From Antricoccus suffuscus (GTDB taxonomy: Bacteria > Actinomycetota > Actinomycetes > Mycobacteriales > Antricoccaceae), in contig NZ_PVUE01000008.1 in assembly GCF_003003235.1 (NCBI RefSeq), positions 143,876 to 207,875 of the forward strand: a stretch of 64,000 nt of DNA, given 5' to 3'. The position numbers and the translations under genes are program-made. Below the pieces are notes generated by a model. It did no database searches. It was given only the letters and a program-made list of their open reading frames with translations, and was not told where the DNA came from. This document shows positions 18,297-28,512 of the stretch, in pieces (the stretch's first letter is position 1; every line of letters begins with the position of its first letter).

Positions 18297-18320
18297 TTCA
18301 GTGAGTGATCATTAACTGAA
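18297..18320. promoter_or_regulatory. Operator-like nested palindrome upstream of acyl-CoA dehydrogenase
   Basis: Outer arms TTCAGT (18297-18302) and ACTGAA (18315-18320) are perfect, and the centre TGATCA (18306-18311) is itself a palindrome on the same axis (18308.5). Spacers GAG and TTA match at the middle position. The site is 24-47 bases upstream of the GTG start of the acyl-CoA dehydrogenase gene. This form suits a TetR- or GntR-type dimer that senses an acyl-CoA. The regulator is not identified. Confidence 0.5.
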
Positions 18321-18364
18321 ATATCTGCCGCTAATTGTACGTAATGAATGGGCCGTACGCGGAC

Positions 18365-19537
18365 TCAGGATTCGTCCAGCCACGCCCGGACGGAGTCGTT
18401 GTGCTCGCCGAGCAGCGGCGGGTAGCGATGGTCGCGGTGCCATTCGGTGTCGTCGTCGTAGAAGCGCAGTGGAGGGCCGGGCAACTCGATGTTGCCCAAG
18501 ACCGGATGGTCGACGTCAACCACGAGGCCCTGCGAGCGCACCTGGTCCCACTCGTAGACCTGCTCAAGATTCTTCACTTCGCCGCACGGCACGCCGACCT
18601 CGTTGAGCTTGGCCAGCAAGTCTTCGGTGGAGTACGCCGCAAACGCCTCGTTGACCAGCTTGCGTAGCTCATGGGTATTGCGCACCCGGTCGCCGTTGTT
18701 GGCGTACTTCGGATCGGCGGCGTCAAAGCCGAATGCCGCCGCGAACTTGCCCCAGATGCTCTCAGAGCCGACCGAGATCTGCACGATCCCGTCCTGGGAT
18801 CGGAACAGGCCGTACGGCGCTACGGACGGGTGGTGGGGGCCTTCGGCAACCGGCAGGTCCTTGCCGACGGTCCATCGAGTGCCCTGAAATGCGTGTACGC
18901 CGACGACGGACGCGAGCAGGGACGTGCGGATGACCTTGCCTTTGCCGGTGCGCTCACGTTCGTAAAGCGCCGAGACGACTCCGTAGGCGCCGTACATCCC
19001 GGACAGGACGTCCGCGATGGGTACGCCGACCTTGGTGGGCGTTTCGGGATCGGGCCCAGTCATTGACATCAAACCGGCCTCGCCCTGTGCGATCTGGTCA
19101 TAGCCGGCGCGGCCGCCTTGCGGGCCGTCGTGACCGAACCCGGTGATCGACAGGATGACGAGCCGGGGGTTGATCTCGTGGATGCGTGTGGTGGTGAACC
19201 CGAGCCGGTCAAGGACACCGGTGCGGAAGTTTTCCAGCAGGACATCGCTTTTTGCGATCAGCTTGGTCAGAGTGTCCTTGCCATCATCGCTTTTCAGGTC
19301 GAGCGTGATCGACTCCTTGTTGCGATTGCAGGATAGGTAGTAGGTCGCGATCTCGTCGTTCGGGCCGACGAACGGCGGACCCCATCCGCGGGTGTCGTCG
19401 CCGGATCCCGGCGACTCGACCTTGATCACGCGGGCGCCGAGGTCGCCGAGCATCATGCCGGCATGCGGACCGGCGAGTGCCCGGGTGAGGTCGACGACGG
19501 TGACCCCGTCGAGCGGGCCGGGCTGTGACTCGATCAT
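18365..19537 (-). CDS. CaiB/BaiF family (class III) CoA transferase
   Basis: Class III CoA transferases move CoA between an acyl-CoA and a free acid through an aspartyl anhydride. The 390-residue product starts at ATG 19537, preceded by GGAGGAC; the 12-codon extension is rejected. It shows the N-terminal VTVVDLTRALAGPHAGMMLGDLGARVIKVE core, RGWGPPF, NRNKESITLDL and the GRAGYDQIAQGEAGL segment, in which the Asp is the expected catalytic residue. The donor and acceptor are unknown. It is followed by the acyl-CoA dehydrogenase, so an acid may be loaded with CoA and then oxidised. Confidence 0.92.
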   Translation of the reverse strand: MIESQPGPLDGVTVVDLTRALAGPHAGMMLGDLGARVIKVESPGSGDDTRGWGPPFVGPNDEIATYYLSCNRNKESITLDLKSDDGKDTLTKLIAKSDVLLENFRTGVLDRLGFTTTRIHEINPRLVILSITGFGHDGPQGGRAGYDQIAQGEAGLMSMTGPDPETPTKVGVPIADVLSGMYGAYGVVSALYERERTGKGKVIRTSLLASVVGVHAFQGTRWTVGKDLPVAEGPHHPSVAPYGLFRSQDGIVQISVGSESIWGKFAAAFGFDAADPKYANNGDRVRNTHELRKLVNEAFAAYSTEDLLAKLNEVGVPCGEVKNLEQVYEWDQVRSQGLVVDVDHPVLGNIELPGPPLRFYDDDTEWHRDHRYPPLLGEHNDSVRAWLDES

Positions 19538-19618
19538 GCTGTCCTCCGCGTATTCGGTGATCGTGTTCTGCAAACAGGAGCGCCCACCATGCTCGCATGG
19601 CCGGGAGCGCGGTCCGTC

Positions 19619-20746
19619 TCACGCCTCTCGGCGGATATACAACAGTGTGACGGCGCCGGCGAGCAGGACGAGCCACAGGCTGATCACGCGATATACCAGC
19701 GTGATCGCGATCGCCGTACTTGCCGGTATCCCGATCCCGACTAGCGCGACTCCGATGGCGGCGTCGACGACTCCGAGTCCGCCGGGCGTGAGGTTGAGCA
19801 GTTGCAGTCCCTGACCGGCGGCCCAGGCGAGAACGATCCCGGCCCACGGCACGTGTCCATAGATTGACAGCGTGACCGCGGCCAGGCAGCCGGCCTTGGA
19901 GAGAACGTTGGCGAGCGTGAGCGCCATCGTGAGCAGCGCACCCCGGCCACCGAGCCGCAATGCGGCGATCCGGTCGATCCCACTGAGAAATGCCGTCTCC
20001 ATTGGAGCGGAAGGCCGGTGTCGCAGTCCGCACCAGGTCCGTACGACCCAGAGCGCGACCATGCGACCGCGGCGGCGTACCGACTCGTGATGCAGGCCGA
20101 CCAGCAAAATCAGCACGGGTACGACGATGAGTGCGATCGAGAGCAGTCCGCTGATCACGCCGGCCTTGGATCCGGTCAAAGCGGCGGCCGTCGCGGTCAC
20201 CGCGGCGTAGACCACCGTCGTGTAGATCCCGGACATCGCGAGTGCCCAGCTTGCAACCGTTGGTGCGACGCCGATCTTGGTGAACCGCTTGTAGGCGAAG
20301 ACTGCCGCCGCCGCCGGGCCGACAACCGGAAGCGACAGCGAGATCGCATTTCCGGCGTACGTCGTTGCGACTACCGACGGCAACGAGTAGTGCCCGCCCT
20401 GTACGTCGAGAAACCGGCGTTGTTGACGGGCTAGGGTTCCGATCGAGGCGATTTGGAGAGCGACAGCGACAAGAAGCCAGCCCCAACTGGCATCGGCCAG
20501 GATGTCGGGCAGGTCGTCGAGTCGGCGCCACTGGGTCGCGACGAGTGCGACGAGGAGCACGACTCCTACTGCCGGGACAACCCTCCTGCGTAGCCAGTGC
20601 GTGGCGATCGGTTTGTGGGGGCCGTCAGTGGGTGTCGCGCTGTCGTCGGTGAGCGCTCCAGATATCTTGATGAGGTTGATTATGCCAGCGTGTGGGGCGC
20701 GTTGACGGGTGCGCGCGACCGCACGTACGGTTTGGTCAACAAGCAT
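19619..20746 (-). CDS. Lysylphosphatidylglycerol synthase TM-region / flippase-like membrane protein
   Basis: About 375 residues with seven to eight hydrophobic segments and family hallmarks AISLSLPVVGPAAAAVFAYKRF, GQGLQLLNLTPGGLGVVDA and the C-terminal RVISLWLVLLAGAV. This is the UPF0104/YbhN-like fold found as the flippase part of MprF and as free-standing proteins that may move lipids or polyprenyl-linked sugars. No lysyl-transferase domain is attached. ATG 20746 is the probable start; GTG 20773 would nearly abut the divergent zwf start. Neither has a good ribosome site. Confidence 0.75.
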   Translation of the reverse strand: MLVDQTVRAVARTRQRAPHAGIINLIKISGALTDDSATPTDGPHKPIATHWLRRRVVPAVGVVLLVALVATQWRRLDDLPDILADASWGWLLVAVALQIASIGTLARQQRRFLDVQGGHYSLPSVVATTYAGNAISLSLPVVGPAAAAVFAYKRFTKIGVAPTVASWALAMSGIYTTVVYAAVTATAAALTGSKAGVISGLLSIALIVVPVLILLVGLHHESVRRRGRMVALWVVRTWCGLRHRPSAPMETAFLSGIDRIAALRLGGRGALLTMALTLANVLSKAGCLAAVTLSIYGHVPWAGIVLAWAAGQGLQLLNLTPGGLGVVDAAIGVALVGIGIPASTAIAITLVYRVISLWLVLLAGAVTLLYIRREA

Positions 20747-20775
20747 GGCTAATCGCTCATTTGAAGGGGACACGC

Positions 20776-22173
20776 ATGAGGCGTGGCGCTGAGAAAACTG
20801 CCGACCTGATGGTGATTTTCGGCATCACAGGTGACCTTGCTCGCAAGATGACGTTCCGCTCGCTCTACCGGCTTGAACGCAAAGGCCTGCTTGACTGCCC
20901 GATCATCGGCGTCGCGAGCGATGAGATGACAGTGGAGCAGCTGGTCCAGCGCGCAAGCGACTCGATCAAGGAGACCGGCGAGGACTTCGACCAGAAGGTT
21001 TTCGCCCGGTTCGCCGCCCGGCTCTCCTACATCAGCGGCGATGTCACCAAAGACGACCTGTACGACGACCTGACTGCGGCCGTGAAGAAGTTCAAGCGGC
21101 CGCTCTACTACCTTGAGATGCCGCCGTCGCTATTCGGGCCGATAGCCGAGCAGCTCGGCAAGGCGGGGCTACTGGAGGACGCGCTGGTCGCGGTCGAGAA
21201 GCCGTTCGGTCATGACCTCACGTCGGCACGGGAACTCAATACGCGGCTGCACAAGGTCTTGCGAGAGGACCAGCTTCTGCGGGTGGATCACTTCCTGGGC
21301 AAGGAACCGGTCATCGAGCTGGAGTACCTGCGGTTCGCCAATGTCGCGTTCGCCGAGCTATGGGACCGCAAGAGCGTCTCGTGTATCCAGATCACCATGG
21401 CCGAGGACTTCGACGTCTCGGACCGTGGCAAGTTCTACGACTCGGTAGGCGCATTGCGCGACGTCGTACAAAATCACCTACTTCAGGTGCTCGCCTTGGT
21501 CACGATGGACCCGCCCGCCGGCGCGGGCGCCGACGAGTTGCGGGACAAGAAGACAGATGTATTCAAGGCGATCCAGGCGGCCGATCCCGAGCACTACGTG
21601 CGCGGGCAGTACGCCGGCTACACCGACGTACCCGGGGTAGCGGCTGACTCGACAACCGAGACGTTCGTTGCGTTGCGTCTCGAGATCGACAACTGGCGTT
21701 GGTCCGGCGTGCCGATCTTCCTGCGCGCGGGCAAGTCGCTCGCAGTGCGGGCCACCGAGGTCCGGCTGTTCTTGCGGCGTACGCCGAAACTCGCCTTTCT
21801 GCCGGAACTGACGCGGGCCGAGCCCAACCAAATCGTGCTGCGGATCGACCCCGATCCAGGGCTGCGACTGGCAATCACCGCCCGCGACGACGGCACGTGG
21901 CGTCCGGTCAACCTCGATACGTCGTTCAGTACACCGCTCGGTGAGCCGCTCACGCCGTACGAGCGGCTCTTCCGAGGAGCGCTCACCGGCGACCACAGCC
22001 TGTTCGCGCGGCAGGACAGTGTCGAGGAAACGTGGCGCATCGTGCAACCGTTGCTCGACAACCCTCCACCGGTGCACTCCTACAAGCCTGGTTCGTGGGG
22101 ACCGACCGAAGCGGATGCCTTGATTCGTGGGCATCAAAGCTGGCACAAGCCGTGGCTGGAGAAAGCGCCCTAG
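20776..22173 (+). CDS. zwf: Glucose-6-phosphate 1-dehydrogenase
   Basis: Oxidises glucose-6-phosphate to 6-phosphogluconolactone, the entry to the oxidative pentose phosphate pathway. ATG 20776 has GAAGGGGA upstream; an earlier in-frame start at 20692 would run through the divergent gene start. The 465 residues show the dinucleotide fold GITGDLARK (about residues 15-23), [11 protein letters not shown], the active-site [11 protein letters not shown] and the C-terminal [16 protein letters not shown]. It begins a zwf-gnd-pgi unit. The usual actinobacterial partners tal, tkt, opcA and pgl are not here. Confidence 0.96.
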   Translation: MRRGAEKTADLMVIFGITGDLARKMTFRSLYRLERKGLLDCPIIGVASDEMTVEQLVQRASDSIKETGEDFDQKVFARFAARLSYISGDVTKDDLYDDLTAAVKKFKRPLYYLEMPPSLFGPIAEQLGKAGLLEDALVAVEKPFGHDLTSARELNTRLHKVLREDQLLRVDHFLGKEPVIELEYLRFANVAFAELWDRKSVSCIQITMAEDFDVSDRGKFYDSVGALRDVVQNHLLQVLALVTMDPPAGAGADELRDKKTDVFKAIQAADPEHYVRGQYAGYTDVPGVAADSTTETFVALRLEIDNWRWSGVPIFLRAGKSLAVRATEVRLFLRRTPKLAFLPELTRAEPNQIVLRIDPDPGLRLAITARDDGTWRPVNLDTSFSTPLGEPLTPYERLFRGALTGDHSLFARQDSVEETWRIVQPLLDNPPPVHSYKPGSWGPTEADALIRGHQSWHKPWLEKAP

Positions 22174-22237
22174 GTGGCGTCGGACTCGCACCATCTCTAA
22201 CCGTGACCATCGCAGAACCAATACGAGGAGACAACGC

Positions 22238-23257
22238 ATGCAGCTTGGGATGATCGGACTCGGACGGATGGGCGCCAACCTGGTGCGCCGCTTGATGCGC
22301 GATGGACATGAATGTGTCGTCTACGACCACAACGTCGACGCGATCAAGGCGCTGGCTGATGAAGGAGCGATCGCGAGCGGCTCGATTGCCGACCTGAAGG
22401 CCAAGCTCGATGGGCCGCGGGCAGTGTGGGTGATGGTTCCTGCCGGCGATATCACGACCTCGGTAATCGAGGAACTGGCCACGACGCTGGACTCCGACGA
22501 CATCGTCATCGATGGCGGCAACTCCTACTACCGCGATGATATCCGGCACGCCAAACGACTCTCTGAAAAAGGAATTCACCTCATCGACTGCGGCACCAGT
22601 GGCGGGGTGTGGGGCCTGGAGCGCGGCTACTGCTTGATGATCGGCGGCGAGACCGAGCCGGTCGCGAGGGTCGAAGCGATCTTCAAGACCATCGCCCCAG
22701 GTTTCGAGTCGGCGGAACGCACTCCCGGGCGCGAAGGTGCGATAGCGCCCTCCGAGATGGGTTACCTGCACTGCGGCCCGAACGGCGCCGGACACTTCGT
22801 GAAAATGGTGCACAACGGTATCGAGTACGGCATGATGGCCTCCATCGCCGAGGGACTTAACATCATCCGCAACGCCGACATCGGCACGAGGATTGAAAAA
22901 GGCGACGCGGAGACCGCACCGCTGGCCGAGCCGGAGTTCTACCAGTACGACATCGACGTCGCCGAGGTCACCGAGGTCTGGCGCCGCGGCAGCGTCGTCG
23001 GCTCGTGGCTGGTGGACCTGACTGCCGAGGCACTGCATGAGTCGCCGGACCTCGCCGATTACAGCGGACGCGTGTCGGACTCCGGCGAAGGTCGCTGGAC
23101 GTCGATCGCGGCGATCGACGAGGGAGTCCCGGCGCCGGTGCTCAGTGCCGCGCTCTACTCCCGATTCGCCTCGCGCGATCTCAGCAAGTTCGCCGATCAA
23201 GCTCTGTCGGCCATGCGCAAGGAGTTCGGTGGCCATGACGAGAAGCCGGCGAGCTAG
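22238..23257 (+). CDS. gnd: 6-Phosphogluconate dehydrogenase, decarboxylating (short form)
   Basis: Converts 6-phosphogluconate to ribulose-5-phosphate and CO2. The start is ATG 22238 with GAGGAG upstream; the longer frame from 22127 overlaps zwf and is rejected. The 339 residues have the N-terminal [13 protein letters not shown] dinucleotide motif, the substrate-site stretch [19 protein letters not shown] and [20 protein letters not shown] with the catalytic Lys. This is the short GndA/YqeC-type form, not the 470-residue enzyme, and such forms are often NAD-dependent. It lies 64 bases after zwf and three bases before pgi. Confidence 0.94.
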   Translation: MQLGMIGLGRMGANLVRRLMRDGHECVVYDHNVDAIKALADEGAIASGSIADLKAKLDGPRAVWVMVPAGDITTSVIEELATTLDSDDIVIDGGNSYYRDDIRHAKRLSEKGIHLIDCGTSGGVWGLERGYCLMIGGETEPVARVEAIFKTIAPGFESAERTPGREGAIAPSEMGYLHCGPNGAGHFVKMVHNGIEYGMMASIAEGLNIIRNADIGTRIEKGDAETAPLAEPEFYQYDIDVAEVTEVWRRGSVVGSWLVDLTAEALHESPDLADYSGRVSDSGEGRWTSIAAIDEGVPAPVLSAALYSRFASRDLSKFADQALSAMRKEFGGHDEKPAS

Positions 23258-23260
23258 ACG

Positions 23261-24913
23261 ATGATGGCTCCGAAACCGGCTCGCGCGCTGACCGAGTTAC
23301 CCGCGTGGCGTGAGCTTGAGCAGCACGCACGCGATATGAAAGACGTGACACTGCGCGAGCTGTTCGATGAAGATCCCTTCAGAGTTCGCGATTTTTCGTT
23401 CGATGAGCTCGGGCTGTATGCCGACTTCGCCAAGAACAGGGTCACCCGCGACACCATGCGGATGCTGCTCGATCTCGCCGAACAAGCCGGTCTGTCTGAG
23501 CGCATCGAGGCGATGTTCGCCGGAGACAAGATCAACGTCTCCGAGGACCGCGCCGTACTCCATGTGGCGCTACGTGCCGATCGCAATGCGACTATCGATG
23601 TGGACGGCCATAACGTCGTACCCGACGTGCACGAGGTCCTCGACCGGATGGCGGCGTTCGCGGACAAAGTACGAAGCGGTGAATGGACCGGGCACACCGG
23701 CAAACGGATACGCAACGTCATTAACATCGGCATCGGTGGTTCTGACCTGGGACCGCGGATGGCCTACCAGGCGCTGCTTCCCTTCAGCGATCGCGATCTG
23801 AGGGTCGAGTTCGTGTCCAATATCGACGGCGCCGAGTTCGTGGAGGCAACCCGCGGGCTCGATCCGGCCGAGACGATCTTCATCGTGTGCTCCAAGAGCT
23901 GGCACACGCTCGAGACGCTGACAAACGCGGGCGCAGCCCGGGACTGGGTGCTCGCCGCGTTCAACGGTGACACCGCGGCAGTTGCGCGGCACTTTGTCGC
24001 CGTCTCGACAAACGCGGACGGCGTACGCGAGTTCGGGATCGACACCGACAACATGTTCGGTTTCTGGGACTGGGTCGGCGGGCGTTATTCATTCGACTCG
24101 GCGGTCGGCCTGTCGCTGATGGTGGCGGTCGGACCGGATAACTTCACGGAGATGCTGGCGGGATTCCGGGCCGTTGATGAGCACGTCCGGAAGACGAAAC
24201 TAGACCGCAACATCCCCGTGCTCATGGGGCTGTTATCGGTCTGGTACAACAACTTCCTCGGTGCGCAGACCCAGGCGGTACTGCCATACAGTCACTATCT
24301 CGCGCACCTTCCGGCGTACTTCCAGCAGTTGGAGATGGAAAGCAACGGGAAGCATGTCACATTGGCCGGCGACCAGGTCGATTATCAGACCGGGCAGATC
24401 ATCTGGGGCCAGCCGGGGACAAACGGACAGCACGCGTTCTATCAGCTCATCCATCAAGGCACCAAGCTAATCCCGTGCGACTTCATCGGTGTTGCCAAGC
24501 CGCTGAGCGACCTGGAACATCAGCACGACCTGTTGATCGCCAATGTGTTCGCGCAAACCGAGGCGCTGGCGTTCGGGCGTTCGGAGAAGGAACTCAGGGA
24601 CGCCGGCTCACCGGAAGCGCAGATCCCGCACCGGGTCTGCAAAGGTAACCAGCCGACCACGACGCTGATGCTCGACCAGCTGTCACCGCGCAGCCTCGGC
24701 ACGCTGATCGCCTTGTATGAACACAAAGTGCTCACCGAGGGCGTCATCTGGGGGATTGACTCGTTCGACCAGTGGGGCGTCGAGCTCGGCAAGATCCTCG
24801 CCGGGACCATCGCTGACGAGGTCACCGCCGACGGGGCGCCGAGCCTGAAGCACGACGAGTCGACGAGCGAGCTGATCCGACGCTACCGAAAGTCCCGTGG
24901 CCGCCCGGTCTAA
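23261..24913 (+). CDS. pgi: Glucose-6-phosphate isomerase
   Basis: Interconverts glucose-6-phosphate and fructose-6-phosphate. The 550-residue product begins at ATG 23261 or 23264. It has the family signatures [34 protein letters not shown] (the family usually has SKTFTT-like residues here), the [18 protein letters not shown] active-site segment and [20 protein letters not shown]. It ends the zwf-gnd-pgi unit, linking glycolysis and the pentose phosphate branch. Its stop is 17 bases from the likely true stop of the convergent M23 peptidase gene. Confidence 0.95.
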   Translation: MMAPKPARALTELPAWRELEQHARDMKDVTLRELFDEDPFRVRDFSFDELGLYADFAKNRVTRDTMRMLLDLAEQAGLSERIEAMFAGDKINVSEDRAVLHVALRADRNATIDVDGHNVVPDVHEVLDRMAAFADKVRSGEWTGHTGKRIRNVINIGIGGSDLGPRMAYQALLPFSDRDLRVEFVSNIDGAEFVEATRGLDPAETIFIVCSKSWHTLETLTNAGAARDWVLAAFNGDTAAVARHFVAVSTNADGVREFGIDTDNMFGFWDWVGGRYSFDSAVGLSLMVAVGPDNFTEMLAGFRAVDEHVRKTKLDRNIPVLMGLLSVWYNNFLGAQTQAVLPYSHYLAHLPAYFQQLEMESNGKHVTLAGDQVDYQTGQIIWGQPGTNGQHAFYQLIHQGTKLIPCDFIGVAKPLSDLEHQHDLLIANVFAQTEALAFGRSEKELRDAGSPEAQIPHRVCKGNQPTTTLMLDQLSPRSLGTLIALYEHKVLTEGVIWGIDSFDQWGVELGKILAGTIADEVTADGAPSLKHDESTSELIRRYRKSRGRPV

Positions 24914-24930
24914 CTTGCTTGGCGGACGGG

Positions 24931-26092
24931 TCAGACCGTGATGCCGCGAGCGGCGAGCCAGGGAATCGGGTCCACCCGGGTGCCGTACATCCCCCTTCTG
25001 CACCTCGAAGTGCAAGTGCGGACCTGTGGAGAAGCCGCGGTTGCCGACCGACGCGATGTTTTGCCCGGCGGTCACCCGCTGCCCCTGAGTCACGAAGATC
25101 TGGTTCACGTGGCCGTAGACCGTCACGTCACCGTTGTCGTGCCGGATGTAGACGGCCAGCCCGAACCCACTGGCTTCACCCGCACGCATGACGGTCCCGT
25201 TGCCGGCGGCGTAGATCGGCGTGCCGATGGGCGCGGCGAAGTCGATGCCGTAGTGGAACGTGCCCCAGCGTGCCTCGAAAAGGCTCGTCAGCGTGCCGTT
25301 GGCCGGCAGTGCCCAGTTGCCGGTCACCGAGCCGGGTGCGCCCGCAGCACCGGTGACACCGGGGTCAGTAGGTGTAATCCCCGCCTCTGCCTGCAGTTCA
25401 GCGAGCTTGGCTTGTTGTGCCGCGAGCTGGCTCTGCGCTTCCTGTTCCGCCGTGGCCGCAGCGGCTTCGGCGGTCGCGGTCTGCTGCGTGGCCTCGTCGG
25501 CGGCCTGCTTGGCGCTGGCCTTAGCGGTCTGCGCCGCGGTGAGACTGTTCAGCGTCGCGGCCTGATGAATGCTCAGATGATCGAGAGTGACGAGCTGGTC
25601 GATCAGGTCTTGCGGGCCGGACGCGTTGAGCAGCGCAAACTTCGACATCGATAGCGGGCCCTGGACGTAAAGGTCGTGTGCCATGTTTTGCGCGTCCAGC
25701 AGCGCCTTGCTAAGGGCCGCGACCGAGTCGTTGTACGCCGCCTGGGCAGCCGTGGCCGCGGCCTGCGCGTTCGCGAGCTGTCCTTGAGTCTGTACGTGAG
25801 CGTCGGCGGCGGCGAGCATCTGCGCGACCAAGACGTCGATCTTGGTGTTGACGTCCTGGATTTCGTCGAGGTTGGGCGTCTTCGTCGTATTGCTTGAGGC
25901 AGTATTGCTCGAGCTAGCACCGGATGACGAGCCGGACTTGGTCGACGTGCTGACCGATGGGTTGGACGTTTCGGTAGGCGTGGGAGACGCCGGATCCGAA
26001 GGGTCGGCGCTCGCCGTGCTCGCCGGGAGGACCGCGGTCACAAGAGCGACCAGCGTGCCGGCGAGAGCGGTGTTACGACTGCGATGACGCAT
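24931..26092 (-). CDS. Secreted M23-family peptidase with coiled-coil region, frameshifted near 3' end
   Basis: A cell-wall hydrolase of the NlpD/EnvC-like type. It has a signal peptide (residues 1-29, cleavage after ASA), a Ser/Thr-rich linker, an Ala/Gln-rich coiled coil (about 75-245), then a LytM/M23 domain with HYGIDFA and GPHLHFEVQK, both zinc-binding motifs. After QKG the frame is lost in a five-C run at 24991-24995 (G run on the coding strand). One base fewer restores MYGTRVDPIPWLAARGITV and a stop at 24933-24931, the expected C-terminus. As sequenced, the frame continues to 24683, antisense into pgi, giving a 469-residue product with an implausible tail. I report the coordinates of the restored gene. 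Confidence 0.85.
24991..24995 (-). other. Homopolymer frameshift site in M23 peptidase gene
   Basis: The coding strand reads AAG followed by five G and then ATGTAC. With four G the reading is Gln-Lys-Gly-Met-Tyr-Gly and continues to a normal M23 C-terminus and stop. The extra base may be a sequencing error, a real mutation or a slippage site. Confidence 0.75.
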
Positions 26093-26286
26093 GAACGGCG
26101 ATTCCCAAAATCGGAAACAAGGACCTTAAACGCTAACCGATTTTCGAGCCCGCGGGCCTGGCTGTCCACATGCGATTGGTTACAGCGCCACCGCCGGCGG
26201 TCGTTAGGATTATCAGCGAGCGGTATGGTCGAGGTCACTTTCCGTCCCGCACTAACCCGGGGCCTGGAGCGACCATCGGAGTGGGC

Positions 26287-26706
26287 ATGACCCAACAACA
26301 GCCAGAAACATTGTCTCGTCACGCCGCACTCGAAATGGTGGCGTCGGCTGAAAAAGCGTTCGCTTACCCATTTGACGTGGAAGGAATCCTCGACGGGTTC
26401 ACCGACGACGTCGTCATTCGATTTGGTGATCTGCCTGAGATCAGCGGTAAGGCCGACGCTGAGCGATTCCTGCGCACCCGGTTCGCTCGTCAGAAGGACT
26501 ACAAGCTCCGTAAGACACTGCGCGCACTCGACGGAAATATCGTCGGCAACTACTGGGACGGCACGTGGACCGACACGCAGACGGGCAAGGAAATGCAGTG
26601 CATAGGAACGGAGTTCTGGACCGTGCGCGCCGGCAGGATCGCGCTGTGGGAAGCCACGATCAACATTTGGGAGGTCGGCGCCCCGCCGTCCATTCCGCTT
26701 ACTTAG
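26287..26706 (+). CDS. NTF2-like (SnoaL-type) protein
   Basis: The start is ATG 26287, with GGAG five bases upstream of it. The 139-residue product has the cone-shaped NTF2-like layout: an N-terminal helix (HAALEMVASAEKAFA), DGFTDDVVIRFGDLPEISGKADAERFLRTRF, and a beta sheet ending in TEFWTVRAGRIALWEATINIWE. Members include polyketide cyclases, dehydratases and small-ligand binders, and this one carries no diagnostic catalytic set that I can name. It is a single gene divergent from the M23 peptidase. Confidence 0.8.
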   Translation: MTQQQPETLSRHAALEMVASAEKAFAYPFDVEGILDGFTDDVVIRFGDLPEISGKADAERFLRTRFARQKDYKLRKTLRALDGNIVGNYWDGTWTDTQTGKEMQCIGTEFWTVRAGRIALWEATINIWEVGAPPSIPLT

Positions 26707-26736
26707 TACGGCGATGTACGGCGGGGCCGGCCGGAT

Positions 26737-27498
26737 TTAGCGCGGCGCCATCCGGATTGCGCCGTCGAGGCGGATCGTCTCGCCGTTGAGCATCGGGTTT
26801 TCCACGATGTGCGCGGCAAGCGCGGCGTACTCCTCAGGGTTGCCCAGCCGGCTGGGGTGCGGCACCTGCTTGCCGAGTGCTTCGAGTACGTCGTCTGGCG
26901 CACCGAGCATGAGCGGCGTACGGAACAGTCCCGGCGCAATCGTGCAGACCCGGATCTGCATCGAAGACAGGTCACGGGCAACCGGCAGCGTCATGCCGAC
27001 GATGCCGCCCTTCGACGCTGAGTACGCCGCCTGCCCGATCTGGCCGTCGAACGCCGCGGCGGAGGCGGTGTTGACGATGACGCCGCGCTCTTCGCCGATT
27101 GGATCGTGTTTGAGCATGCGCTCGGCCGCGAGCCGGATCACGTTGAACGTGCCGATCAGGTTGATCTCGACGACCTTCTTGAACGCGTCGAGCGGAAAGG
27201 GTCCCTTCTTGCCGACCGTGCGGACCGCGTTGCCGATTCCCGCGCAGTTGATCGTCACCCGGATCTCGCCCATGCCGTCGGCGACGTCCAGCGCGGCGGC
27301 TACTTGATCGGCGTCGGTGACGTCGGCGGCGGAGAACTGTACGGCGTCCCCGAGCTCGCCTGCGATCTCGGCGCCCTTCGACGTGGGTAGGTCGATGATG
27401 ACGGCCTTGCCGCCGCCTTCGACCAGTCGCTTGACGGTGGCCAGGCCGAGGCCCGAGGCGCCGCCAGTGACGACGGCGACGGTGTCTTTGATCTGCAT
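26737..27498 (-). CDS. SDR-family 3-hydroxyacyl-CoA dehydrogenase-like protein
   Basis: A 253-residue short-chain dehydrogenase with TGGASGLG (residues 11-18), NCAGIGNA, the Ser of [22 protein letters not shown] and the YxxxK catalytic pair. The sequence layout, including the [19 protein letters not shown] stretch, is that of the HSD17B10/FadB2-like type II 3-hydroxyacyl-CoA dehydrogenases. It lies in a leftward group with a quinone oxidoreductase and an acyl-CoA ligase, so a beta-oxidation step is the likely role. Confidence 0.88.
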   Translation of the reverse strand: MQIKDTVAVVTGGASGLGLATVKRLVEGGGKAVIIDLPTSKGAEIAGELGDAVQFSAADVTDADQVAAALDVADGMGEIRVTINCAGIGNAVRTVGKKGPFPLDAFKKVVEINLIGTFNVIRLAAERMLKHDPIGEERGVIVNTASAAAFDGQIGQAAYSASKGGIVGMTLPVARDLSSMQIRVCTIAPGLFRTPLMLGAPDDVLEALGKQVPHPSRLGNPEEYAALAAHIVENPMLNGETIRLDGAIRMAPR

Positions 27499-27525
27499 TT
27501 GGTGCCTTTCCTGTAGGTGAAATCG

Positions 27526-28512
27526 CTAGCTGAACATGACGACGCTGCGCCCGGTGGTCTTACCGTCGGCAAGCTCTTGAGTGGCTTCGGCCGCATCAGA
27601 GAAGTCGACCCGGCGGCCGACAAGCGGCCGGATCTTGCCTTCGCCGACGAGCCGGACCAGGTCGGCGTACGCCGTGGCCGTCACCGCGCGGTTGCGGTCG
27701 GTGTAGAGCCCCGCGTGTAAGCCGAGGATCGAGTAGTTCTTGATCAGCGGGTGGTTGAGGCGTTGCGACTGGATCTCGCCTCCGGCGAAGCCGACCAGCA
27801 GGATCCGGCCTTCGAACGCGATGCACTTGGTGGATTCGGCGTACGAATCGCCGCCGACGGGGTCGTAGACGACGTCGGCGCCGTGCCCGCCGGTGAACCT
27901 CTTGACCTCGTCGATGACCGAGTCCTTGGTGCGGTCGATGACCAGGTGCGCGCCGAGACCGCGCACGAGCGCGGCCTTCTTCTGTCCACGGGTGACGCCA
28001 ATGACCGTCGCGCCGGCCGCGATTCCTAGCTGTACGGCCGCATTGCCGACACCACCGGCGGCCGCGTGGACGAGCAGATACTCGCCGGACCGCAGCGCGC
28101 ATCGCCGGTGCAGTCCGATCCAGCCGGTCTGGAACGCCGATAGCAATGACGCGGCCTCGGCGTCGTCGAGGCCCTCGGGTGCCGTGCGCGCTTGGTATTC
28201 GTTGACGATCGCGAGCTCGGCGAGTCCGCCGACCGCCCCGAGCGGCGACCCCAGGATCCGGTCGCCGACGGCGAACTTGACCACGCCCGGCCCAGTGGCG
28301 ATGACATCGGCACAGATTTCGGTGCCGGGTACGAATGGCAGGTCCGGCTTGACCTGGTATTCGCCTCGGCACATGAGTACGTCGGGAAACCCAAGCGAAC
28401 ACGCGCGTACTCGGACCGCGAGCTGGCCGTCGCCGGGCGTTACCTCCGGGAGGTCGGTGAGCGTCATGACTGCGCCTGGCTCTCCCTGAGCGCCGACTTG
28501 CCAGGCGCGCAT
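27526..28512 (-). CDS. NADPH:quinone oxidoreductase-like zinc-independent MDR protein
   Basis: A medium-chain dehydrogenase/reductase of about 328 residues. The true start is ATG 28512, one base overlapping the upstream acyl-CoA ligase stop (TGATG). Domain marks: N-terminal GroES-like fold with PFVPGTEICADVIATG, then the nucleotide site LLVHAAAGGVGNAAVQLG and the C-terminal GKTTGRSVVMF typical of QOR-like enzymes. The structural zinc cysteines of alcohol dehydrogenases are missing. An enoyl reductase or quinone reductase role fits the acyl-CoA context. Confidence 0.88.
   Translation of the reverse strand: MRAWQVGAQGEPGAVMTLTDLPEVTPGDGQLAVRVRACSLGFPDVLMCRGEYQVKPDLPFVPGTEICADVIATGPGVVKFAVGDRILGSPLGAVGGLAELAIVNEYQARTAPEGLDDAEAASLLSAFQTGWIGLHRRCALRSGEYLLVHAAAGGVGNAAVQLGIAAGATVIGVTRGQKKAALVRGLGAHLVIDRTKDSVIDEVKRFTGGHGADVVYDPVGGDSYAESTKCIAFEGRILLVGFAGGEIQSQRLNHPLIKNYSILGLHAGLYTDRNRAVTATAYADLVRLVGEGKIRPLVGRRVDFSDAAEATQELADGKTTGRSVVMFS

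Noticed and set aside
19284..20531. Minus-strand open frame across the CoA transferase start and the flippase gene
   Set aside because: Different frame from both well-supported genes; Arg/His-rich and without motifs.
24683..24930. C-terminal extension of the M23 peptidase into pgi
   Set aside because: The tail is antisense pgi and unlike any M23 protein; a one-base change in a G run restores the family C-terminus and a stop at 24931.
27596..28402. Arg-rich minus-strand frame overlapping the quinone oxidoreductase gene
   Set aside because: Shadow frame; the oxidoreductase frame has the full nucleotide-binding motif and a coupled start.
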